Source of the DNA: Acanthaster planci
Taxonomy: Eukaryota > Echinodermata > Asteroidea > Valvatida > Acanthasteridae
Direction: 5' to 3'
DNA: 47,450 bases
NCBI RefSeq assembly: GCF_001949145.1
Contig: NW_019091385.1
Span: 637,361-684,810, forward strand
The notes under the pieces were generated by a model, which did not search any database, had not been told where the DNA came from, and saw only the letters and a list, made by a program, of their open reading frames with translations. Positions 28,650 through 40,030 of this stretch are shown here, piece by piece; position 1 is the stretch's first letter; each line of letters opens with the position of its first letter. Made by a program: the position numbers and the translations under genes.

Positions 28650-30715
28650 GGCATGAAAGCCCTCATGCGAGAACTGTTGTCCCGATGCCCACAGAAGGTG
28701 TTAAGTTGTGGTTTACACGATGCCCCCTTTGTGGTCAATTTCCAGGAAGCCTGGATTAGGGTTTTTGTCTGCGGGACCTCTCTTGCAGTTTGAGGGTAAC
28801 GGGAATCAGGTGCGGGAATATAGGCAAGGTAGTGTACATGTACAAGATAACTCATATCAACACTGCGCCATTGTCAGCTAAGAGTTACATGTACATGTAT
28901 CTCGTAGATTTTTTCTCCATACAGTAGTTAGAAATATGAACGTATTACGACTATTAAATAGGCACGTATGAATGTAATGCTTGGCAAATGGCAACGTGCA
29001 GTGAAATTATGCGCAGCAGTCAACTTAAAGTAACTTAAAGTTAAAGCTCGATATGTAATACAAGTATAAGACGGCCAGGGTGTGAGGGCTTATTAACTCG
29101 ACTTGCAGGCAAAGAAAGCAAAAAAAAGTTCCCTTTTTATGTACTGATTGGAAGGTGCCTATGTCTTTGGAGTCCACTTGTAAACTTGAAAAAAAAAAAT
29201 GGTGAAAATCCTTACGTTTCCTCAGTTCTTTGAATGGCGGAAATGGGTAAGGATATCGGAAGCAGACTGGATGCCTTCCAAAATGGTTCATGATGTCTAA
29301 TGTACTAAAGTTCATTTAAGCTGCACGGTCCAGGACACAAAAAAATTGGTAAACCGAATGTGGACAGTAAGTTGAACTTTGAAATGTAGAGGACATGTAC
29401 ATGCACAAGTGAGAGATAATTTGTGACTGCACTGATTTCTTTTGTTCTGTGAAGAGAAAGCCAATTGCAGAAAATTGTCATTCTCATGGACACAAAATCC
29501 TGGATGGGCTCAAGCAGGTATTTGAAGGATCCTACAACATGACTTACATGTACTAATAAATAGGTCACCGTGTTACATAGTAGCCTTACATAATAATCAG
29601 GAAATGTAGAAACAAATTTTATAACATACATGTACTTCGGCAGTGGGCTGGACGCACCTGTGTTTTCTAACGTTCAATCACTGTGCCAACCCTTAGGCCT
29701 CACTGCTCATGCTCGCTGCATCACTGTCCAAAATCCTGGGTGTGTATTGTCCACAGATGTGGCTCGTTGGTCCAGTCAAACACTGCAAGTAAAAAAAAAA
29801 GCTATAAAATGTTCAAATGGCTTCTGATCCCAAGGCTGTATAAAAACTACTTCCCCCTCGCCTACATCGCGTTATCACAGCAATGCACCGCCCCCTCTAA
29901 ATTGGATTACAACTGCTGAGCACAGTCAAGTTGACAGTACGTACCACACATGAATTTAAACCACTGTTAATGTTGTTGATATGGACTGTCCCTCAAGCTA
30001 GAACCTGCAGATCACCGTGATTCATCATGATGCTTTCCAGCAAATCATCAAATGCAGTTTGGCCGAACACTGTACATCTAAATCCAGGTGGGCCTGATTT
30101 TTTGGGGGTTATTTTTGAGCACAATTAATCTGACAGATACACGTATATCCATGTAATTGGCATGACTGACAAAATCACACTGGCACCTGGTGCCTGATAG
30201 ACCCTCCTTTGACTGTACAGTTGGGGCATGTTGCCCTGTGTCCTGAGATCAAAGATACGTCCCTATAACACCTTTACTGCTTATTGAGTTTGCTTGAAGA
30301 TAAATTCATTATCATGCTCATGGAACATGGAATAATGTACGTTTATTGCATCTTCGTCCCGTGTAGATGATGTAATCACTCATTCTTCGGCCTCGACGTG
30401 CAACATTATTCTTGTTCCGCTCGCACTCGTGTAATAACTAACAATGGTGCACAGCACCGAAAGATGGAAGTCAGTCTAATTATGCTCACTGTGTCCCGAG
30501 TACGCATGTGTGCATGAATCTGAGCACGCACCCCAAACAGGGGGTCGCAACTGCTTTGTAAAAGCATGCCGTTGGTAACACAATTATACATGTAGTGCAT
30601 TTAGTGCTTAGCCACTTCCTGCCAGGGCCGTTATCAATATTGGTGATCCTGGGGCTGGATATTTAAAAAAAAGTCACTAAGAGTTGTCGCATTTTTTATC
30701 AATGTGGCGGGACAT
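28650..30715. other. Gene-poor flank
   Basis: No coding domain recognised. ACATGTACATGTA words recur at about 28838 and 28887. The rest is ordinary AT-rich sequence. Confidence 0.45.
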
Positions 30716-30719
30716 AAGC

Positions 30720-30895
30720 CAGTTGGGGCAACTTATATTCCATTTCCTAAAGAACTGGCAGTTAAAAAGGCAATCATCAGCGTTCAAAACAAAAAAGATC
30801 AAGAATGAATACATTGGGCAATTTGTGAAGCTCTAAAGCTTTACTTGGACAACGTTAAAGTGCATGAGGATTCGATATGTTGCCTCTGACACCAC
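30720..30895 (+). pseudogene. Possible third Polinton trace (polymerase-upstream region)
   Basis: One frame reads PKELAVKKAIISVQNKKDQE, then a stop, then IHWAICEALKL. The pattern K-K-A-I-I-x-x-Q-N-x-D-x-x followed by W-A-I-x-x-A-L is one I associate with the region ahead of the polymerase in Polintons and related PolB elements. The piece is short, interrupted and surrounded by sequence I do not recognise, so it may come from another element. It lies 2 kb outside the right terminal repeat and is not part of the central element. Confidence 0.4.
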
Positions 30896-30899
30896 AATG

Positions 30900-31780
30900 G
30901 ACAAACGGAATGCTGTACCACATGACTGCTGTAAAAAAACTGTTATTGGCTGCTTTACTTATACAGACAAGCTTTGTGTTTCCCCTTTAAACCAAGTTTG
31001 AAGGGTAAATGATGGGACATTGTGTCCATATATACTAAAATATATGCATGCACATTCTTTCAATATTCTGACATTCAGGAAACAAAATACATATATTTCA
31101 GGTACTAACCACAGGTACATGTATATTTTCTATGAATATTCATGTTGGGTTGCTTGTAAGATTGCAAAGATTTAAAACTTTGTACATGTACTTTTTTGAT
31201 TTTGAAAATTACCCCACATTTTTACCCAGGGAAGCAGAATGAAACAAGGATAAATCAATATGCAGTCACAGCAGAGACAATAGGCCTAGCTAGGATGTAC
31301 CTCAAGATTTATATGGATGGGATTTTTTACATGCTTGATGGTTCAACCCTGCAGAACTGCGCTCAGTATTCATACATTTGAACGTACACAAACTTTTTTT
31401 TATTCATGATTCATAAACACCTCAGTCTTCCTATTCAACAGCAGCCAACTTGACCATGCATTAACATTTGGCAATGCCTGCTGAGAAGTGAAGGCTCAGG
31501 ATGGACAGTGTACATTACCTTTAGCACCCTGTTCCTACAACAAAGGAAACATATGTCCACTTTTTCAAACTAACTTTCAGACATGTCAGACCTTGAGCAT
31601 ACATGCCTTAATCCTAGTACTAGTAGGGCCTATCTACATATATAAATTGTATTTCTACCAGTATGGTTCAATTAAATTTTGCAAATAAGCAAGAAAAAAA
31701 GAAATTTTTTAACCACCCAAGACTTCAGTTTGGCCAAATATGACTACGTCACACCATTTTTTAATAAAACTATGAATGAA
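30900..31780. other. Gene-poor stretch
   Basis: No coding domain. ATGTACATGTA-type words occur (about 31115 and 31180). Nothing else is supported. Confidence 0.4.
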
Positions 31781-32200
31781 TCACTAGGTGGAGGAACATA
31801 TCCCCCTTTCAGATGCCACCCCGATTGCCAGATTTGGACCATTTTCAGTCTTTTTAGGGTCAAAAATACGAAGCCAGTTTTGCTTCAGAAGAAGGATACG
31901 TACGGTGTGGACACAAGGGCAGAATTCAAAAAAATAGGAAGCAGTTACAAAAACCCTTGCACTCTTTTGCAGCTTTTCAATAAAGACAGCAAATACAGAA
32001 ATGAAACTAACATCACTAGGTAGAGGAATATGTGCCCTTTCAGATGCCACCACGATTGCCAGATTTGGACCATTTTCATTCTTCTGAGGGTCGAAAGTAC
32101 ACAACTATGCACATGAAGAGGCCATGTAACGTGTGGACAAAAGCAGAGTTGCAAAAAAATATTAAGAATTAGTACAACAAGCCTTGCGTTCTTTCGGATA
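31781..32200. repeat. ~232-bp tandem duplication
   Basis: TCACTAGGTGGAGGAACATA (31781) and its variant at 32013 head two units 232 bases apart. Both share CTTTCAGATGCCACC, GATTGCCAGATTTGGACC and, further on, a GTGTGGACA.AAG word. Frames on both strands through it are by-products. Confidence 0.8.
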
Positions 32201-32219
32201 TGTCAATAACTACAACAGG

Positions 32220-32765
32220 GATGCCACTAGCCTGTGCCAAAAAAATTTGAAAATGACTGTCTATGCTATAAACACTTAGTGATAAGCACAGAGGAAGGCA
32301 TTGCAGGGGGCCTTTTGGACCATTTAACACAATAAAAGAAAGAAACATTTGAAACTTCTGAATGGTGCATGTGTACATAAATGTACTTGTCTACCTTTAC
32401 TGGTGGCGGCTTTGATCTCCAGTGCTTGCTTTCATTAATCCTGTGCTCTTTGAGTGCATAGCTTTACAAATTGTTCATGTTCATGTCTAGTGCATGCCGA
32501 GTTTTCTTTTTCCCTTAAGACAACATACAGGTGCCTTTTTGCATTTCTTAACACTTGATGAGATTTGTGATGTCTTTGCTGCTGCCGTTGCTGCCACTGT
32601 CCTATGCTTCGAACCTGTATCCTTTGCTCCTTTTCTCTGGTTTACTTTTTTGTCCATGAAGCTGTTTGCATGTGGTAGCAAAGGCTATAGCAAAGGCTTT
32701 GATCCACAGGGCTCTTTGGCATGTCTGGTCGCTTATACAAGTGGAGTGTTGTTCCTTTTGCTTTT
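32220..32765. other. Gene-poor stretch before the hAT relic
   Basis: No domain recognised. A 98-codon plus-strand frame at 32494-32790 is hydrophobic but probably chance. It may include the 3' end of the hAT element. Confidence 0.35.
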
Positions 32766-32769
32766 AAGA

Positions 32770-34790
32770 TTATACTTGACAGTCTGGTAAGCACGGTATG
32801 TTGACACATTCAAGCGATTGGTTTATGCATTTACCAGGTGATTCATCACAATGAAGGACTGGCTCAACTTTAGGGGCTGTGAAAATGCAGAGTGCACACA
32901 TGACAACCCTACCAAGGCAGGGATATTTCTTTGTTGCTGGTACTTCACCCCACCATTTATCCAGTTCTGTTGTGTGTCCATCAATTTCCACAGGTGGCAG
33001 GGTTTTATCCAGCTGCAGTCTTGATACTTCTTGCTCATACTGATCTCTGTCATTATCATTATGAAACACAGGAGCAAAGTGCAAAGGAAGTCTCTCCAGC
33101 ACTGAGTATGTGACAGAAAACCCCATAGCTTTAGGATCTAGTGAAGAAAGTCTATGCAGGAGGTGATTACCAATGGGCATCTTTTTAAGCAGATATTCTC
33201 CTGTTGTTAAATATGCTTCTTTCACTTTCAGGATGAACTCATTTCCAAGAGATTTTGGTTGGTGAGAATGCATTTTCTCGCACTCCGACCAATGTAGAAC
33301 CTGACAGTGGACGGAGACGTTCCAACAGCTTCGTTGTCTGCAACTCCTTAATGGATGCATCTCTAATCTTCTCATGACAACAGAAACTTGACAGAAATGT
33401 TCTGCCAAGACTGGTGATTTCATCATGGATTTTGTGTATCATGGGGCTGGACCAGCAATACACAAGACTTAAACACTAGCAAGACATCACTGTATAAGGT
33501 AGACGGAGGCCATTGTTTGATTGTGTTCATGGAACAGCATTTTCATGATTCTGGTCTTCTTTTCTTTTCCTGCTGCTGTTGAAGTCTTGAACTCTTCCGT
33601 GCACAATCTTCTCATTTCTTTCAGCCTAAACTTGGTTGATTCAGATGGATGGGATGTCTTGATGAATTCCTTATACAATCTTGCTCATCCTTAGGCACAT
33701 ATGCAAAATAAATGCATAAAATGGCTGGAAACATAAGAACAATATCACTAGATGTATCAAGGACAGACAGCCAGCGGTGTGGTACTCGTTCCTCTGGAGT
33801 ACGGAAAAGATACTACACAGTTCCTGAGGTAAAGCCTTCAAATCTGGAAACCATTTCATGTCTCTGTGCAGATCATCACATAGATGTTCAAGTCTGTGCT
33901 CAAAGTGGGAACAAAACAATTTGACGCAGTTGTGGATATGGTGACACAAGTCCCCATCGATGTGAAGTAGGTGTGGTACTTTTCTTTGGCGCAGCAGAGT
34001 TTTGAAGCCAGATGTTTTGCCCCTCATGTATGCAGCTGAATCTGAAATGACTGATACAAGGTTGGTGTACAGAATGTTGTTTTCTTCAAAAATGTCACAA
34101 ACTGCTTTATACACAACTTCAGAACTTACTGCCAGCAGCGACACAGAAGCCAACGGGTAAACAACAGTGGGGCTTCTCCTCCTCTGAAAAGTAAGATACC
34201 AGGATACTTAGAATCTTCTGGTTATTTCTTGCTGTGCACTCATCAGTGTTCATTGAGAATGGAACTTGATGAAGAGTGCTGACGAGTCGTTTGTACAGAA
34301 CTTCAGACAGCCCATTGCTCATCTTGTACTCGGCACAGGTTCTGCCCACTGATATACTGTCTAATGCTTTGTGATCTTTTCACCATTCCCTGGCATACTC
34401 AATTAACTGAGGAGCAAGTGATAATGGAAGGGAGTGCTCTGCAATGAATGACACAGTTCTTGCCTCTGCATGTGACATTTGGTCTCCAAAGCTTACAACT
34501 GCAGCAACAGTTTCTGGAATGGACGAACATGAGGAACCATGTATATTTGAAGCAGCGCAATATGGTAAAGTGCAGACTTCCTTTCCATCGGGTTCATGTG
34601 CTAGAGTGTTTTTCAACACCTTATGAAATGCTGCTAGGAGGGGCTGAGAGTTCTATCTTCATGGTGTTTGTGGACTTCAGATGTTTCTTTGTTTGAGCAT
34701 GATTTTTGAAAACCCTCTTGCCGCCTTTACCATATTTTAGGTTATCATTGCACCACATGCAGTACGCTGTGCCTGCAATAAAAATGCACA
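32770..34790 (-). pseudogene. BED-finger hAT-superfamily transposase fossil
   Basis: Read on the minus strand, 34790-34690 encodes a BED-type zinc finger (AYCMWCNDNLKYGKGGKRVF with a following H-x5-H). It is preceded by a splice-acceptor-like TTTTTATTGCAG. The core follows with a stop near 34381: SMNTDECTARNNQKILSILV (first acidic motif). After a frame change near 34155 come LVSVISDSAAYMRGKTSGFK and HIDGDLCHHIHNCVKLFC. Nearer 32800 is the hAT C-terminal region (LDKWWGEVPATKKYPCLGRV). Order and motifs match hAT-like transposases of the SCAND3/ZBED-related type in invertebrates and fish. At least four frame breaks make it dead. No terminal inverted repeats were identified. Confidence 0.78.
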
Positions 34791-34799
34791 CACATTCCA

Positions 34800-35470
34800 T
34801 GCAAAAATGGTTTGAATTCTTTGTAAAGTGTCAAGAACTTGTGCCTTAAGGAAGGTTACAAAAAATGCACGTCTATATTCTATGCTGCCCCAAAACATAC
34901 AACATCTATGGTTACACTGGACATTTCATGCGGAGGCTTGAAACAGTCAACATATCCACAGCGCATCGCACAGTGTCGGTTTTATACGTATTAATGCATG
35001 GGTCTGGGTGCATGTACACAATGTGCATCTTCATCGTGTAGTCAGCTACATGTATAAAAACGAAAAAGTTCTTTCTTGATCATCGCTGGTCGATCACAAA
35101 AAGATACGAACATGACAAAAGCTTTCCACCCAATCGGAAGTCTGCAGCGTTATGACGGTAGTTGGTAGCCTTACCTGACAAACAAAACTTTCTAACATAA
35201 GCAGAGGTCCTAATTACAAGATGACACTTGATTTAGGTGACTTAGTTACATGTAGATCTGGGTTGTACTTTATTCAGTGGCCATTAACTTACAAGTTTTC
35301 TTCTGAACTCATCGATAGAAGGCGCTAGACCAGTTATCGTCACACCTTTCCTTTCATAAGAATAAAAACACAAACAAAACTTTTTTTACCTTTAATACAT
35401 GTCAGAGTTCCTGTAACCATCAGAGCTAAATCTAAATCTAGTAAGGCCAAATCTAGATGTAATAATGCAA
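34800..35470. other. Gene-poor stretch between hAT and gypsy relics
   Basis: No coding domain. It probably holds the first intron or 5' flank of the hAT element near 34800; nothing is otherwise supported. Confidence 0.35.
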
Positions 35471-35475
35471 ACAAT

Positions 35476-35590
35476 AAACCACTGTCATGGTTACCACTAA
35501 CATTTAAAGCAAACAAACCACTGTCATGGTTAACACTAACATTTAAAGCAAACAATAAACCACTATCATGATAAACTGCCATTTTCTCAA
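35476..35590. repeat. 39-42 bp minisatellite
   Basis: AAACCACTGTCATGGTTA units start at 35476, 35515 and 35557, with an ACTAACATTTAAAGCAAAC tail between them. It lies just beyond the gypsy integrase tail. Confidence 0.75.
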
Positions 35591-35676
35591 ATGTGTCTTT
35601 CCAGAGTCATTGTGTTCCTAATTTCTGATATATTGTTCCAGGTATTTTGGGGTTGTCCGGATTCTGTTGCTTCTTC

Positions 35677-36258
35677 TCAAGTTGGTTGGTTGTGTGTCAG
35701 GTGGTGCACTCGATGCATCAGGTGGTGGACTTGGTGCTTGGCTGTTGTCGGTTTGCTGCGATGCTTCTGGTTGGTTTGTGGGGAGGTCTCTAGCTGCAGA
35801 TCTTGTAGGTCTTGCGCAGGAATTATGATGGTTTCTGCAGTCTTTCTCAGATGTTGCCTGTTGCGTCGATACTCACGACCATTCTCGGCAATGATCTGAC
35901 AGGAACGAATCCCAACTTGTTTCTGGACCTGCGCTTTCACCCACTTCCCCCTACTGTCACATTTGGGTTTGAAGCACACAATGTCTCCTTCAGACAAAGG
36001 GGCAAGTGGGGTGACATTTCTATTGTAGTAGTAGGCCTGCTTGGCCTGTTTCTGTGTTTTCGTAGCAGTGACATCCTGTATGATTTTTGGTTTGAGCAGT
36101 TTGGTGGCTACAGGAATATCAGTCTTGGTACGACAGCCAAGAAAGTGCTGTGCGGGTGAACTGTCGAGTCCTTCGGTTGGTGTGTTGTGCCAGTTGAGTA
36201 CGTTTAAGTAGAAGTCACCACGAGTGTGGTGAGTTTTGTTCGCTCGAGTGTGGGCCAA
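35677..36258 (-). pseudogene. Ty3/gypsy retrotransposon integrase C-terminal fragment
   Basis: A minus-strand open frame of about 190 codons. It starts in the last part of the integrase core (NVLNWHNTPTEGLDSSPAQ, then FLGCRTKTDIPVATKLLKP), the segment following the catalytic Glu in gypsy integrases. Next comes the basic C-terminal domain with the GPY/F-like region (LSEGDIVCFKPKCDSRGKWV; VGIRSCQIIAENGREYRRNR). A long Gln/His-rich tail ends at 35677. The catalytic DDE residues, RT and RNase H lie upstream and are absent: the frame stops shortly before a 147-bp satellite array. No LTR was recognised at the other end. The surviving part has no internal stop, so it is younger than the Polinton relics or was recently truncated. 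Confidence 0.8.
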
Positions 36259-36336
36259 GAATAATAGCTGAAAAGCGGGCTGAGGATCTCAATTTTTACA
36301 GCGTGTCTTGCCGTGTCCCAGCACGAAGGGGTTAAT

Positions 36337-36835
36337 GTCAGGTGACTTGTCTCCTGATGACATCATCATCAGATAAGGTCAACATTTCTTTAAACCACTC
36401 CCTTTACACGATATCTGCAAGATTTGAACCCAATAGGATATCTTCCTCAGGATATATAGGGCCTTAAAAGTTACACCCTTTATGTCACATGACTTGTCTG
36501 CTGATGACGTCATTGTCACATAAGGTCAATATACCTCCACAGCACTCCCTTTTCAAGATATCTGCAAGATTTGAACCCGATCAGACATGTACTTCAGGAG
36601 ATATGGGGTCTTAAAGAGTGCACCTTTCATGTCATGTGACTTGTCTCCTGATGAAGTCATTATCACATGAGGTCAAAATTGGTCTAAAGCACTCCCCTTT
36701 CAAGATATCTGCAAGATTTGAACCAAATTGGATATACACTTCAGGAGATCTAGTACTTTAAATGAGGCACCATTTAATGTCACGTGACTCGTCTGCTGAT
36801 GGTATTGTCATCACGTGAGGTCAATTTCCATTTGT
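36337..36835. repeat. 147-bp tandem satellite, 3.4 units
   Basis: Units starting GTCAGGTGAC, GTCACATGAC, GTCATGTGAC and GTCACGTGAC lie at 36337, 36484, 36631 and 36779 (periods 147, 147, 148). Each has TTGTCT.CTGATG, then a GGTCAA word, then AAGATTTGAACC. Unit 2 contains a TGACGTCA palindrome. Confidence 0.88.
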
Positions 36836-36849
36836 AAACCTTCCCAATG

Positions 36850-39115
36850 TACAATACAATATACCGATACAATACAAAACACTATACTTATCACAGGAAA
36901 GGCAAGAGATATCTTAAACATTTGTTCCTTTTGGCGCTGTATACAATGCGATCTGCTGTCGGCAGCACATGGTCGGCATTTTGCCAAGTCAAGAGTATAT
37001 GCCCTAAGCACTGTGCGCCATCTCTGTTGCAGGCAGATATTAGGCATCCACACACACACAGTAGCATATGCACAGCATGCGAATGGGATTTTCGAGTTGG
37101 CAATTTATATTTCAGGGATTTTTGTCGACGGCGCTTCACGTGTGTGAAAAAGTACACCAGTTATGCACTTCATGCAGCTGACTCCAATGTTTCAGCTGTC
37201 ATCTCGGGAACAGTTCATGCTTATATCTCTTACTGTTGAATTTTTTTACCGAATTTTTAAGAATAAAAGAAGTTTTTATTGTACCTATAACTTCCAGTCT
37301 GATGATGTCATCAGCTCCAAACTTCACACACATGTTGACTGGGTACAGATGGTCATCTACATCAATTCGGGCAATTCGGACAAACTTCGCAACAGATATC
37401 TATTCAAAACTCATTTTTAATTTTTAATCTGTCGCTAGAATGTGCTCGACAATTAAGTGACGTCGTATTATGACCCAACAGTCTAACACAGTTGAAAACA
37501 TCTGGATACCTATTACCATTACTATTATTTTATTTATTTATCTGATCATCCAACAGTGCATTTAGCACCAATTACAGGATGATAATGTGTGAAGAAGACA
37601 ATGAAGAGATGTCCAGTTTTAGAGTTTGGAAGAAAAGCCTGGAAAAGTGTACATCATCACACATCATGGAATTCTTTCTGAAATATACACCTTGAGCAGA
37701 AGCACTCCCTCATTGGTCAAAAAGAGCCATGTCATGCATGCTGGTGGGGAGAGTTCATTTACTGGTACATGTAGCAACGTAACCGTGATGCGTGTACTTC
37801 TTAGTCTCTTGTGGTGCAGTTCCCACTAAAGGAGCCTCCGTTGCTAGGAAAATTGTGCCCTCTCATAGTCTCCCCCTAGGTCTCATACATGTACACAACC
37901 CTAGCTGGAGAGACTGAAAGTGCCGTCCAATCTGGGCTAGGTGACAGGCCCAGGCTGAAAATAAGAACATGACTGATAATGGAGAAAAGATATTCGCCAT
38001 GTTTAGGAGGTTTACTCCAAGAACTGTGGGGTATGCCTACAGGATGTTCTACAGACACTAATCTGTGTGACTTACAGCCATGTTTGTTTATATGGGGTTG
38101 GAATTCCATCTGTTTTTTTCATCCAGCCGTTGAGGTATCATGACCGGTGACGCAAATTCAACTTTTTCAATCACATTTTCACTTGAGAGCAACCTTAAGA
38201 TACATGTACCTACAAGTACAATGTATAGCTCTTGAAAACTATGTAATAATGCCAGTTTTAGACTCTAAGACCAATTTTTAAAAATTTGAGGGCATTTACT
38301 CACGTATCTCCGGTTTTCTTCCAAGCAATCACATTGCACTGAACAATCTGTGTGCATCACACGCTCAGTGCACATGCGAAGGCCAATCCAAGGTCAGCTT
38401 CTCCATATATTGAGGGAGGAGGGAATCTAGTTATTATCGCATGAGTGGCCTATGAGCTGTGTGACTGGAGTGATACCATCAGGCCAAGTGCTGTGCTAGC
38501 TGTGACAGGTTAAACACTGCCACCTCCAAAAATAGTAAAAATGACGTGCGGAACGAGCTTGGCTATACTGGCCCTTGGCTGTCGCTGCAAGTGCACTGTG
38601 CAATGCACACAAAATGTACGGTATGGTGTGACTGTTGGGAAGAGAATGAAAGAATGAGGAAGCCCTGTGTGATTTTGGGTGTAAAAACTCCTTTAGCCTG
38701 GGTATACGTGCCTCAAGCTTAATGGTTGCTCTCATTCTCAAGGGAAAATTTGATTGAAAAAAGCAGAATTTGTGTCACTAATCTACCCTCAGAACTGAAG
38801 GGTCTGACGTCCACTCCACTTGTGGACATCGGACCCAGCACAGATACGACAGACTTAATGACTTCTGGCAGTCTGCTGTGAGAGACATGTCACATTACAT
38901 GTACATACACTACAAACTTCCTCTCATTAAACTATAAACTACTAAGTCAATCGTGGAAACTTTCAAAATTCCATGAACAGAATGCATCTGCATGATTCTG
39001 TGCAAATCCTTATGTATTTGGACAATCAGCCTACCTTTCACAAACACACCATGGAGGATTATTCCAAACCTTGTCGTATCCTGTTTTCCCATTTTGCACC
39101 ACAGACATTTAGCCA
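36850..39115. other. Gene-poor stretch
   Basis: No domain recognised. A frame at 36847-37239 (130 codons) has no family pattern. It holds the inverted copy of a dispersed repeat at 37806-37862. Confidence 0.4.
37806..37862 (-). repeat. Dispersed repeat, copy B
   Basis: Reverse-complement relative of 5570-5625, sharing TTCCCACTAAAGGAGCCTCC and flanking words. Confidence 0.6.
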
Positions 39116-39129
39116 GTGCTAATCTTTTC

Positions 39130-39345
39130 TTTTTAATGGCTACTTTACCTTAATGGCTAGATACAAGTGCTTTGCCTTAGTGGCTACTTTGCCTTAATAG
39201 CTACCGTACTTTGCCTTTATGGCTACTTGGCCTTCATGGCTACTTTGCCTTCATGGCTACTTTGCCTTCATGGCTACTTTGCCTTCATGGCTACTGTGCC
39301 TTAATGGCTACTTTGCCTTTATGGCTACTTTGCCTTTAAACTCAC
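39130..39345. repeat. 17-bp minisatellite (GGCTACTTTGCCTTCAT)
   Basis: About a dozen degenerate units, most regular at 39236-39320, where four near-identical 17-mers follow one another. The frame it opens on the plus strand is a by-product. Confidence 0.85.
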
Positions 39346-39520
39346 TAAGAATGTATGAAGATGTCAAGCAACCTTGTAGCAATCTGGTACTACAGGAATG
39401 AGAGACAGGTGCATGGCAGCTGAACGCAAGAATGGGAGGGAGATATTTGAATGCAAGTCTATTTAAAGAGAAAAAGGGTCACAGTTGATTGCTCCTATTA
39501 CGTTAGCTGCCACAGAAATA

Positions 39521-39600
39521 TAAATGCACAGTAAATATAATTATATATAAATGCACAGTAAATATAATTATATACATGTATAATTGCGCAGTAAAATAAA
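39521..39600. repeat. Short AT-rich tandem repeat
   Basis: TAAATGCACAGTAAATATAA units start at 39521, 39548 and (variant) 39581. Confidence 0.7.
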
Positions 39601-39659
39601 CTTAAAAATCAGGGACGGGGGCTTGGCTGGGCCAAGTCCTGGTAGCCAAGTTCTCATTG

Positions 39660-39705
39660 TTCGAGTCCGAGTCCAGGTCTTAGTCTAAGTTCAAGTCTGA
39701 GTCTT
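39660..39705. repeat. Degenerate hexamer repeat
   Basis: A GAGTCC/AAGTCT-type six-base motif is repeated about seven times, preserving a frame on the minus strand without biological meaning that I can see. Confidence 0.6.
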
Positions 39706-39826
39706 TGAAAATCCACTAATCTCCACAGCAACTGACAACAACTTAATACAGAAGCTACTAGTATACCAGGAACCAAGTTTTTCATTGACTTTTGTGTCAG
39801 AGTTAATAGGCTAACATACAATATAT

Positions 39827-40018
39827 TTGTATGTTTGTAAGTTAAGTGTACATGCAATGTTAGATTTCTGGAAAGACTTATATGCCAAAGTTTGTCAAGC
39901 TCGCAAGAAAGACTGGGATTTTACCTTCTTATCAATGGTAAATAATGATGCATCCAAGTGCCTGGCCTTCCCAAAGTACAAGGCAAGGCATCTTATGCAC
40001 ATATGTCAGGAGGCCTAA
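39827..40018 (+). other. Unassigned open frame, possible exon
   Basis: A 63-codon frame reads MLDFWKDLYAKVCQARKKDW and then WDFTFLSMVNNDASKCLAFP, with an amphipathic, protein-like composition. I do not recognise a family. Part of the DNA (39845-39900) is duplicated at 40482-40545 without the frame. It could be an exon of a host gene or a fragment of an element, or chance. Confidence 0.25.
39845..39900 (+). repeat. Direct repeat flanking the MITE-like element, copy A
   Basis: AAGTGTACATGCAATGTT, a TTCTGGAAA word and AAAGTTTGTCAA recur in order at 40482-40545 (the second copy has a short insertion). Confidence 0.6.
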
Positions 40019-40030
40019 AAGTATGTTGGG

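Noticed and set aside
32494-32790. Hydrophobic 98-codon plus-strand frame as a membrane protein
   Set aside because: It is composition-driven, overlaps the end of the hAT fossil and has no family resemblance.
35340-35582. LTR of the gypsy relic
   Set aside because: The stretch is a 39-42 bp minisatellite. No TG...CA ends or second copy were found.
36847-37239. 130-codon plus-strand frame
   Set aside because: No family pattern, overlapping frames on both strands, and unusual Cys/His/Tyr content that looks like chance.
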